DNA from: Verrucomicrobiales bacterium
Lineage (GTDB): Bacteria; Verrucomicrobiota; Verrucomicrobiia; Verrucomicrobiales; DEV007
DNA length: 15,642 nucleotides
Direction: 5' to 3'
NCBI GenBank assembly: GCA_002708885.1
Contig: PAPL01000040.1
Location: forward strand, 25,723-41,364
Shown: one piece after another, positions 8,042 through 15,350 of the stretch
How positions within the stretch are numbered: position 1 is the stretch's first letter
Layout: each line of letters starts with the position of its first letter
The notes under the pieces: generated by a model
Seen by the model: the letters and a program-made list of their open reading frames with translations, nothing else
What the model was told of the DNA's origin: nothing
Database searches by the model: none
Translations under genes and position numbers: made by a program

Positions 8042-11000
8042 GTGCAGCACTCCCCAAAAAACCTTATCAAAATATTTACTTGTTCCTTATATGTTCTTTC
8101 CGGAATAAGTCTGACTTACAGTGAAATAGTTATTAATGAAATTCATTATAACAGTGAACCAAATAATGCATTAAATGAATTCATTGAACTGCATAATATT
8201 TCGGATGATGCCATCAATATTTCTGGATGGTTCTTTTCTGAAGGAATTGAATATCAATTCCCTCAAAATACAAAAATTGAACCAAAGGGGTACCTCGTAA
8301 TAGCGGAGAATCCTGAAGAACTTCTTAAATCATATGGCAAAGAAGCTTCAGGCCCATATTCAGGCAATCTAGCAAGTAATGGAGAACGCATTGAGTTAAG
8401 GCGCTCTGATGGGACAGTTGCTGATGCGGTAAGGTACAGGTCCAGTTTCCCTTGGCCAGTCGGTGCAAAAGGAACCGGATCCTCAATGGAACTTATAAAT
8501 CCATTACTCGACAATGATTTGGGAGGTTCATGGCGCAGTTCTGCTCTGCCAGGAATCTTACCAGAACTCACATTAATTGGCACAGGAAATAGTGATTGGC
8601 GGTGGAGGGCCGGAAATACTGAAGCTTCAAATCCGATTAGTGATTGGCGAAAAACAGATTTCATTGAAGATAATTCATGGGCCGATGCGACCCTTCCAAT
8701 TGGCTATGGCAGTGTACGCGGCATTGATATCGCAACGGAAATAAACGGAATGCGCAACTCATTTACCTCGGTCTTTCTTCGTAATGAATTCAATATTGCG
8801 CCACAGGAAATTCCTCAACAGCTTCAAATGAGATTCACGCTTGATGATGGAATGATCATATGGATCAACGGCACTGAAGTACTCAGATATAACATGAACG
8901 AAGGCGAGCCCGCTGCAAACGGCACTGCCAGCAGGAATGGCCAGGAAGGAGTATGGAGAGAAGAAATCATTGATGGTGCGGCCGGATACTTGCGAGAAGG
9001 AAAAAATACAGTCGCCGTACAACTCTTTAATGTTAGTAGCAATAGCAGTGATCTGGGGCTGGAACTGGAAATTATCCGGCCAAGCCGTGGAGAAGGAGAG
9101 CCTCCCGTACCCTCTCCAGGAATCAAAAACTCAACCTTCACAAAAAATGCTCCCCCTATTACTAGGCAAGTCAACCACTCGCCCAAACAACCAAAGTCCG
9201 ATCAAGAAACAGTCATTACAGCAAAGATAACGGATAACAATGGAGTCAAGAGTGTCAGACTCGAATATCAAGTTGTTGCTCCTGGCTCTTACATACCTGC
9301 ATTTCTTGCAAAATCTACAAGCAGACTCATTTCCAGTCCCAACTCTCAACGTGAGCCCAATCCTGTTTATCATGATCCGGAGAACTGGAAGTCTCTTATA
9401 ATGTTGGATGACGGGATCGGTAATGATTCAATCGCTAATGACAGCACCTTTACAGCGACCGTACCAAACCAACCAAATAGGAGTCTCTTAAGATATAGAA
9501 TCATTACAGAAGACAACGACGGTAATAGCGTTCAATTACCATACAAAGACGATCCAGCGTTGAATTTTGCTTCTTTTGTTTATGACGGTGTACCCGATTA
9601 TGTAGTTCAAAAAAGCAGAACATTTCCTACTCCTCATACATACCCATCAGAACTCATTAATTCGATACCGGTCTATCACATACTCACTGACTCAAAAGAT
9701 TTTGATCAAGCGGTGGCGTATAACGGCGGAGACCAAATAAGTCGTGACAATTATGATGCTAGGAGTGCCTATAACTGGAATTGTAGCTTTGTTTATGAAG
9801 GCAAAGTATATGACAATGTTGGATATCGTTTACGACAAAGAAATGCTCGATACTCAGGTAATGGAAGACGGAGCTTTAAATTTAGATTCAATCTAGGAAG
9901 CTATCCTCAATTCCACAACACTGACGGGAAAAGCTACCCAACAGAATGGAAATATCTGGCAACGCACAAAATGAAGGGTTCGCGTGGAAATCATACATGG
10001 GGAATTGAACAAGCAGCTAACCATATTCTTTGGAACATGACGGGAACCCCCGCACCCTTCACTCATTGGTTCCATATGAGGGTGGTCCGTGGAGCTGAAG
10101 AAGCTCCAAAAGGAAGCAATGGACAATATCAAGGGGACTATTATGGAATGCTACTGGCAATGGAAGAATTCGATGTTCGATTCCTTGATGCTCATAATCT
10201 TAAAAAAGGAAATCTATACAAACTTATAAGTGGGCGCACTGACGGAGTATCAGTGAGGCGTTATCTGGCGAGAGAAGGTGTTGATGACGGATCTGATTTT
10301 AAAAATATAATATTCCAATTAAAACCAAACAAATCAGATGAATGGCTGAATCAGCATGTGAACTATAATTCCTGGAACCATTATCATGCTATCGTGGATG
10401 CGGTGCGCCATTATGATGTGCAACCAAATACCAGTGAGCATCTAAAGAATCGCGCATTCTATTTTGAGCCTTCAGAAAAAACAAATTTTGGAAGGCTATG
10501 GGTATTGCCGTGGGATTCAGACACTAGTTGGGGACCAAACTGGAACGGTGGCATGGGTTTTTGCAAACAAGCCATTTATGGAACCAATCCTCCAAGACCC
10601 GAATTCGATCTCGAATACCGTAATGTTGTCAGAGAGATACGAGACCTTATTTGGACAGAAGAACAGATCAATTTACTGCTCGACCCTCTCGCTGCCCGAA
10701 TCTCTGGCCTAGTTAACGCAGACCGTGATCGATGGATAGGTGCTAGCGGAGGTAGCGAAAGCCCTCCGCCAATAGAAACCGTAATTAATGATATGAAAAA
10801 GTTTGCATTCATTGGGGGATCTTGGGTAGGAGGAAACGATGGAAATATGGCTTCCATTTCCAGAGACAGTGGCATATCAGGTAGATCCGGACGGGACGCT
10901 TATCTTGATGCACTTGGCTCCGACTCCTTAATACCAAGAAAACCTACAATCGCATATGGAGGCATAGATAACTATCCTCAAGGTGGACTGAAATTCGAAA

Positions 11001-12745
11001 GTTCCAAATTCTCAGACCCTAATGGCATTGGAAGTTTTAAAGCAATGGAATGGAGAATTGCCGAAACAAGTAAAGGTAAGACCACTTTTATGAATACCGG
11101 ATCTGAATGGAAATACCTTGATAATGGAATCGATCAAGGAAATGCATGGAAAGAAATAGACTATGATGATGGTAGTTGGTCCTCAGGGAAAACGCCGGCT
11201 GGATTCGGCAGTATCTTGAGAACCCAAATAGTAACAACCCTGGACTTCGGTACCCAAACTTCAAATAAACACCCCACTTACTATTTCAGAAAAACGATCA
11301 ATGTTGACGATCCTGATCAGTTCAGTCATTTCGTTTTTGAAATGCATGTTGATGACGCAGCAATTGTATATATCAATGGACAAGAAATTCTAAGGGATGG
11401 GTTCTCTGATAGTGACATTGTCAATTATAATACTTATGCCCCTTCAGGAGGAAAAGAAGGCGTCTTCGATACTTTCGAAGTTCCTGCGAATGTATTTTCA
11501 GAAGGCGCGAATTTGATCGCAGTCGAACTACATAATCAGTCACCAGGAAGCAGTGATCTTGTTTTTGACATGTCTATTACCGCAGACGCTTCAATACTGG
11601 ATCCGAAACTTGAGTGGAATGCCAATTGGGAATCCGGTGAAATTAAAACGTTTTCACCTGAAATTACTCCACCGGCTAATGCCGTCAGAGTGGGAAAAAC
11701 ATATAGAGCAAGAGTCCGTCATATGGATAATACAAACCGTTGGAGCCATTGGTCTGAACCTACTGAGTTCACAGTCACTGAACCCGATCTATCTTTATGG
11801 TCTAACTTAGTGATAAGTGAAATAATGTACAATCCCGAGCAACCCAGCATTTCTGAATTGAATGCCATGCCTGAACTTAACAATAACGATTTCGAATGGA
11901 TAGAAGTTCAAAATATTGGCCCAACATCAATAGACCTTGAGGAATTGCGATTTACAAAGGGAATCGAATTTGATTTCTCGGAAAGCCCGACAAAAAAAAT
12001 AGAACCAGGACAACGATTAATTCTAGTAGCTAATGTCGCTGCGTTTAATCTTCGTTACGGCTATCCTTCGACACCACAATTCGTAGCAGGAACTTTCTCC
12101 AAGAATCTTTCCGACTCGGGAGAACGAATAAAGCTAAGTTTCGGAGCAGGAACCCCAGTCATTGATTTTAATTATGATGATAATTCTCCTTGGCCGGAAA
12201 GAGCTGATGGTGAAGGATTCAGTCTTGTCTTAATTTCTCCAGACTCTAACTCAGATCACAATGATGCCAATAACTGGCGGCTAAGTTCTGAAATTGGTGG
12301 ATCTCCCGGTAAAGAGGCCACTGTTGTTGAAGGGCAGACCTTTGCTACTTGGTCGGCAGAAAATGGGGGCGTCGAAGCCAACTCCGACACGGACAATGAT
12401 GGACGAAGTGCCTTAGTTGAGTTCGCGATGGGAACCAATCCTCGAGTCTTCGAAAACGAAAGTGATCTTATCAAGGTTGAGTTTGTGACAGAAGAGATAG
12501 AAGGAGCTGTGCAAGAAGCATTGAAGATTACTTTTCTTAAGCAATCAAATGTTGAGGGAGTCATAATAGCACCTGAATGGTCTGATGACCTAATTAAATG
12601 GATAGCTGACAATCGGCAAGGAGGTCCGGAAATAGTTTGTGTTATGCAACAAATTAATGACCAAAAATATAAGATGATATATTATATCGTTGATGCTAAG
12701 TCGACACCGCAAGTTTTCCTGAGGCTCAAAGCTACTCTACGATGA
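8042..12745 (+). CDS. Large secreted lamin-tail/CotH domain protein
   Basis: The 1567-residue protein starts at GTG; the only in-frame codons between the upstream stop (8006-8008) and this GTG are poor starts, and the signal peptide (about 1-27) begins here. Domains: lamin-tail about 28-165 (IVINEIHYN, FIELHN); a jelly-roll-like domain about 185-348 (FTLDDGMIIWINGTEVL); an Ig/Fn3-like stretch about 370-515; a CotH-type kinase-like domain about 540-890 with PWDSDTSWG (823-831) as a likely metal-binding motif; a second jelly roll about 1015-1180 (HVDDAAIVYINGQEIL); an Fn3-like stretch about 1190-1247; a second lamin-tail domain about 1255-1425; and an Asp-rich, calcium-binding-like motif, DTDNDGRSALVEFAMGTNP (1449-1467). 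Similar combinations are common in Verrucomicrobiota. It probably acts at the cell surface or outside the cell. Spore-coat CotH phosphorylates proteins, but whether this copy is active is unknown. No PEP-type C-terminal anchor is visible. Confidence 0.9.
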   Translation: MQHSPKNLIKIFTCSLYVLSGISLTYSEIVINEIHYNSEPNNALNEFIELHNISDDAINISGWFFSEGIEYQFPQNTKIEPKGYLVIAENPEELLKSYGKEASGPYSGNLASNGERIELRRSDGTVADAVRYRSSFPWPVGAKGTGSSMELINPLLDNDLGGSWRSSALPGILPELTLIGTGNSDWRWRAGNTEASNPISDWRKTDFIEDNSWADATLPIGYGSVRGIDIATEINGMRNSFTSVFLRNEFNIAPQEIPQQLQMRFTLDDGMIIWINGTEVLRYNMNEGEPAANGTASRNGQEGVWREEIIDGAAGYLREGKNTVAVQLFNVSSNSSDLGLELEIIRPSRGEGEPPVPSPGIKNSTFTKNAPPITRQVNHSPKQPKSDQETVITAKITDNNGVKSVRLEYQVVAPGSYIPAFLAKSTSRLISSPNSQREPNPVYHDPENWKSLIMLDDGIGNDSIANDSTFTATVPNQPNRSLLRYRIITEDNDGNSVQLPYKDDPALNFASFVYDGVPDYVVQKSRTFPTPHTYPSELINSIPVYHILTDSKDFDQAVAYNGGDQISRDNYDARSAYNWNCSFVYEGKVYDNVGYRLRQRNARYSGNGRRSFKFRFNLGSYPQFHNTDGKSYPTEWKYLATHKMKGSRGNHTWGIEQAANHILWNMTGTPAPFTHWFHMRVVRGAEEAPKGSNGQYQGDYYGMLLAMEEFDVRFLDAHNLKKGNLYKLISGRTDGVSVRRYLAREGVDDGSDFKNIIFQLKPNKSDEWLNQHVNYNSWNHYHAIVDAVRHYDVQPNTSEHLKNRAFYFEPSEKTNFGRLWVLPWDSDTSWGPNWNGGMGFCKQAIYGTNPPRPEFDLEYRNVVREIRDLIWTEEQINLLLDPLAARISGLVNADRDRWIGASGGSESPPPIETVINDMKKFAFIGGSWVGGNDGNMASISRDSGISGRSGRDAYLDALGSDSLIPRKPTIAYGGIDNYPQGGLKFESSKFSDPNGIGSFKAMEWRIAETSKGKTTFMNTGSEWKYLDNGIDQGNAWKEIDYDDGSWSSGKTPAGFGSILRTQIVTTLDFGTQTSNKHPTYYFRKTINVDDPDQFSHFVFEMHVDDAAIVYINGQEILRDGFSDSDIVNYNTYAPSGGKEGVFDTFEVPANVFSEGANLIAVELHNQSPGSSDLVFDMSITADASILDPKLEWNANWESGEIKTFSPEITPPANAVRVGKTYRARVRHMDNTNRWSHWSEPTEFTVTEPDLSLWSNLVISEIMYNPEQPSISELNAMPELNNNDFEWIEVQNIGPTSIDLEELRFTKGIEFDFSESPTKKIEPGQRLILVANVAAFNLRYGYPSTPQFVAGTFSKNLSDSGERIKLSFGAGTPVIDFNYDDNSPWPERADGEGFSLVLISPDSNSDHNDANNWRLSSEIGGSPGKEATVVEGQTFATWSAENGGVEANSDTDNDGRSALVEFAMGTNPRVFENESDLIKVEFVTEEIEGAVQEALKITFLKQSNVEGVIIAPEWSDDLIKWIADNRQGGPEIVCVMQQINDQKYKMIYYIVDAKSTPQVFLRLKATLR

Positions 12746-12751
12746 ACTTCC

Positions 12752-12770
12752 TTAGTTGAAGACCAACTGA
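12752..12770. terminator. Weak hairpin between convergent genes
   Basis: The 100-bp gap between the converging lamin-tail/CotH gene and rho holds TTAGTTG (12752-12758) and CAACTGA (12764-12770), a 7-bp stem with one G-U pair and a 5-nt loop. There is no T-run on either strand, so termination here may depend on Rho. Nothing else is visible in the gap. Confidence 0.2.
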
Positions 12771-12845
12771 TATCAAATTGAGTAGGCTAAAAAACTATAG
12801 AGTCTTAATTACTAGGAACTAATTTAAATCGATGAACGACTTATG

Positions 12846-14138
12846 TTAGTGCATTGGCTTAATATCCAATAACATCTGCGCATTACTCGGGAATCTTTCC
12901 ATAATAGATAGAATGCGTTCAATTGCTTCAATCGGACGATGCCCGGCTAATCCTCGACGTATTATAGAAATCTTCTCCCACTGGTGAGGAGGTATTAGAA
13001 GCTCCTCTCGGCGAGTGCCTGATCGGAAAATATCAACTGCCGGATATATGTATTGTTCTGCTATGGCTCGGTCCAGAACTAATTCCATATTACCGGTACC
13101 TTTAAGTTCCTCAAAAATACGATCATCCATCGCACTGTTCGTTTCAACTAAGGCAGTGGCAATGATTGTCAAGGAACCTGCATCTCGTGTATTTCTAGCT
13201 GCAGCAAAAAGCTTTCTGGGCATTTCCAAAGCTCGAACAGTCAATCCACCGGTACCAGTCGGGCCTCCTTTACTACCGGCATTGTTAAATGCTCTTGCTA
13301 ACCGGGTAATTGAATCCATCAGCATGAAAACATGTTCACCTGATTCAACTAACCTTTTAGCTCTTTCAATCGCAATTTGAGCAATTCGGCAATGCATTTT
13401 AACCTCCATATCATTAGAGCTTGCATATATCTCGGCTTCAGGCAAAGCCCTCCTCAATTCAGTAACTTCTTCCGGCCTCTCATCAATTAATAATACCATT
13501 ACCTTGACCCCACTATGATTCTTGATAACTGACTCAGCCATGTGTTGAAGAATAGTTGTTTTACCTGATCTAGGAGGCGCAACTATAAGTCCTCGCTGAC
13601 CACGACCTACAGGGGAAATTAAATCAATGATTCTTGTTGTCATTCGATCTTGATCAGTCTCCATCTGAAGCCTGCGATCAGGATTCACTGCCTTGAGCTC
13701 CTCAAACCATGGCATCGTTTTGAATTCATCAGGATCACGCCCATTAATATCTAGCAGTTTTGTCAGTTGTGGTCCCCGCCTACCCATCCGGGTTTCGGCT
13801 TTGACCCAAAGACCATCCCTAAGACCAAAATTACGAACTATTTCTGGTGTAACAAAAACGTCATCTGGAGTCTGCCTGAAATCTTTACCGGGCTCTCTAA
13901 GAAATCCAAATCCCTTACCTGAAATCTCCAAGATTCCCTCCTGTTCCGTTGGCGGACCTAAGAGTTCCTCTTTAAATTTATTATCTTTTGAGGATTTCTT
14001 TTTCTTATCATTCTTTTTAGATTTAGCCCCTTTTCTCTTTGGTGATCCTTTTTTATCCTCAGAGGGATTTGAATTACCTGAAGCAGGGCCGTCCTCGGTC
14101 ACCTTTTCGTCAGATTCTTGAATTTCTGAATCGCTCAT
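12846..14138 (-). CDS. rho: Transcription termination factor Rho
   Basis: The 430-residue protein is the hexameric RNA-dependent ATPase that ends transcription. Residues 1-60 are a charged, lysine-rich, probably disordered extension. An OB/cold-shock RNA-binding domain follows (GILEISGKGFGFLR, 68-81; DDVFVTPEIVRNFGLRDG). The motor domain has Walker A APPRSGKTT (187-195), Walker B VMVLLIDERPEEV (213-225), DSITRLARAFN (275-285), a Q-loop region MPRKLFAAARN (306-316) and LKGTGNMEL (345-353). A notable change is that the stretch corresponding to E. coli STFDEPASRHVQVAE reads SSNDMEVKMHCRIAQ (240-254), keeping only a few positions, including the Asp and the His. Catalytic motifs are intact, so it should be active. 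It lies 37 bp downstream of yebC on the same strand and is likely cotranscribed. No Shine-Dalgarno is seen. Confidence 0.96.
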   Translation of the reverse strand: MSDSEIQESDEKVTEDGPASGNSNPSEDKKGSPKRKGAKSKKNDKKKKSSKDNKFKEELLGPPTEQEGILEISGKGFGFLREPGKDFRQTPDDVFVTPEIVRNFGLRDGLWVKAETRMGRRGPQLTKLLDINGRDPDEFKTMPWFEELKAVNPDRRLQMETDQDRMTTRIIDLISPVGRGQRGLIVAPPRSGKTTILQHMAESVIKNHSGVKVMVLLIDERPEEVTELRRALPEAEIYASSNDMEVKMHCRIAQIAIERAKRLVESGEHVFMLMDSITRLARAFNNAGSKGGPTGTGGLTVRALEMPRKLFAAARNTRDAGSLTIIATALVETNSAMDDRIFEELKGTGNMELVLDRAIAEQYIYPAVDIFRSGTRREELLIPPHQWEKISIIRRGLAGHRPIEAIERILSIMERFPSNAQMLLDIKPMH

Positions 14139-14175
14139 ACTTTATTTGATGCGTACTAAATAAAAATTGATTAAT

Positions 14176-14928
14176 TTAAATCTCAATTGTCTCCATTAAT
14201 TGTTCTGGTATATCAAAATTCCCATAAACGCTCTGAGTATCATCATAATCATCAAGGGCTGAACAAAGCCGCAACACTTGGCGCGCTATTGAAGGATCGT
14301 CAATAGACGCAGTCGTCCTTGGAACATAAATTAGTTTCTGTGAATCAATATGTGCGCCTGATGCGGAAATCGTATTAGCAACATTTGAAAGTTCATCATT
14401 AGCGGTGATGACATAAAACAAATTATCATCATTGACCACATCCTCAGCGCCTGCCTCAATAGCCAAGTTCATGACTTCTTCTTCGTTATCGGATTCTTCT
14501 GACAATTTAATTTCGCCCTTACGTTCAAACATATGAGCCACGCTGCCCGGCTCTCCCAAGTTTCCATTGTTTTTATTGAATAGGGTGCGCAAATCGGCAA
14601 AAGAACGATTTTTATTATCTGTAATTATTTCAACAATCAAAGCTGCACCGCCGGCTCCAAATCCTTCATACCGAGCCTCCTCATATGAGGCACCTTCAAT
14701 TTCTCCAGTTCCCTTTTTGATCGCTCTTTCAATAGTATCCCCCGGCAAACTTTGCTTTTTGGCATTATTTACGGCTTGCCGTAGACGAGCATTCAAATCC
14801 GAATCCCCGCCCCCTTCACGCGCGGCCACAGTAATTTCTTTCGCAAGCTTACTGAAAAGCTTGCTACGCTTCGCATCGGCAGCACCTTTAATATGCTTAA
14901 CCTTGGACCACTTGTTGTGTCCGGCCAT
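14176..14928 (-). CDS. yebC: YebC/TACO1 family translation factor
   Basis: The 250-residue protein matches the YebC/PmpR/TACO1 family over its whole length. The N-terminus MAGHNKWSKVKHIKGAADAK is the hallmark start, followed by KLAKEITVAAREGGGDSDLNARLR and GDTIERAIKKGTGE. The middle has YEGFGAGGAALIVEIITDNKNR, and the C-terminus ends in the usual acidic LDDYDDTQSVYGNFDI block. Family members were long called transcriptional regulators; more recent work on YebC/TACO1 supports a ribosome-associated role in translation through proline-rich stalls. The gene precedes rho on the minus strand with a 37-bp gap. A perfect hairpin occupies the leader directly before its start codon and contains the only SD-like GGA, which suggests translational control. 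It is divergent from the H1-like gene. Confidence 0.95.
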   Translation of the reverse strand: MAGHNKWSKVKHIKGAADAKRSKLFSKLAKEITVAAREGGGDSDLNARLRQAVNNAKKQSLPGDTIERAIKKGTGEIEGASYEEARYEGFGAGGAALIVEIITDNKNRSFADLRTLFNKNNGNLGEPGSVAHMFERKGEIKLSEESDNEEEVMNLAIEAGAEDVVNDDNLFYVITANDELSNVANTISASGAHIDSQKLIYVPRTTASIDDPSIARQVLRLCSALDDYDDTQSVYGNFDIPEQLMETIEI

Positions 14929-14936
14929 ATAATCAA

Positions 14937-14953
14937 TTCCGGCCCAGCCGGAA
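14937..14953 (-). promoter_or_regulatory. Perfect hairpin in the yebC leader overlapping its SD-like GGA
   Basis: On the yebC mRNA strand, TTCCGGC, a TGG loop and GCCGGAA make a 7-bp GC-rich stem that ends 8 nt before the ATG. The only SD-like bases (GGA) lie in the 3' arm. Codons 2-3 (GCCGGA, plus-strand 14920-14925) repeat six bases of that arm and could pair with the 5' arm instead, giving two mutually exclusive folds, one of which covers the region just after the start codon. Confidence 0.55.
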
Positions 14954-15125
14954 CATATAATTAAATAAAAAAGAGTATTTAGTTGTTTTTCCTAATCTTA
15001 GCAGGATAAACCGCTTAAGGATGGAAACTATGAGCATTCACTTTACAGTCTTTTCATTATTAGATTTGCAACATTCCTATTTAACTGGAAATTGCATCTC
15101 CTTAAACCTAAAGGAAAGATCATAT

Positions 15126-15141
15126 TTCTCCGATTGGAGAA
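15126..15141. repeat. Short perfect dyad, possible operator
   Basis: TTCTCC and GGAGAA flank a GATT tetramer. It lies roughly 100 bp upstream of the candidate -10 box of the H1-like gene and about 200 bp upstream of yebC. It could be a protein-binding dyad; no T-run follows, so it is not a terminator. Confidence 0.25.
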
Positions 15142-15239
15142 CGGCGTCATTCTAAGTAAAAAAAAATCTAATGTCAATGGATGCTTCAAATTAAGTTGAT
15201 CTATGGCAAATCAAAGCCCAAAATAATATTTTCATGCAA

Positions 15240-15245
15240 TATACT
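15240..15245 (+). promoter_or_regulatory. Candidate -10 box (TATACT) of the H1-like gene
   Basis: TATACT would set transcription start near 15252, which puts the long stem at 15254-15316 at the very 5' end of the transcript. The -35 position has no good match to TTGACA, so the call depends on the -10 box and on agreement with the leader structure. Confidence 0.35.
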
Positions 15246-15253
15246 GAGCAAGA

Positions 15254-15316
15254 AGGTGTTTTCTACTTGATCCCGAGCACGCCTTTGCTAATGAAACATT
15301 GGAAACAAAAACACCT
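15254..15316 (+). promoter_or_regulatory. Structured leader of the H1-like gene: 9-bp closing stem with nested hairpin
   Basis: AGGTGTTTT (15254-15262) and AAAACACCT (15308-15316) are perfect complements enclosing 45 nt. Inside, CTAATG (15288-15293) and CATTGG (15297-15302) form a 6-bp stem with one G-U pair and an AAA loop. The structure ends 21 nt before the Shine-Dalgarno, leaving that free. No known RNA family was recognised. Confidence 0.45.
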
Positions 15317-15337
15317 CTAGTTGCTAGAAAGCAAATC

Positions 15338-15342
15338 AAGGA
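15338..15342 (+). promoter_or_regulatory. Shine-Dalgarno AAGGA that fixes the start of the H1-like gene
   Basis: AAGGA sits 8 nt before the ATG at 15351, ideal spacing. It is the only strong Shine-Dalgarno before any start codon in the window. Confidence 0.7.
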
Positions 15343-15350
15343 CCAAAAAA

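Larger units (their letters stand above)
14929..15350. other. 422-bp divergent intergenic region between yebC and the H1-like gene
   Basis: No gene is supported in this region. It holds the yebC leader hairpin (14937-14953), a small dyad TTCTCC-GATT-GGAGAA (15126-15141), an A9 tract near 15159-15167, a candidate -10 box (15240-15245), a long stem (15254-15316) and the Shine-Dalgarno of the H1-like gene (15338-15342). The stretch 14954-15120 shows only AT-rich sequence. Confidence 0.6.

Noticed and set aside
8263..8664. 133-codon open frame antisense to the lamin-tail/CotH gene
   Set aside because: It lies fully within a well-supported coding domain and its translation resembles no known protein.
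13693..14121. 142-codon open frame antisense to the rho 5' region
   Set aside because: It arises from the low-complexity Lys/Ser-rich start of rho read backwards; no independent start signal or known motif.
14567..14932. 121-codon open frame antisense to yebC
   Set aside because: It is a shadow of the strongly conserved yebC frame; no recognisable protein motif.
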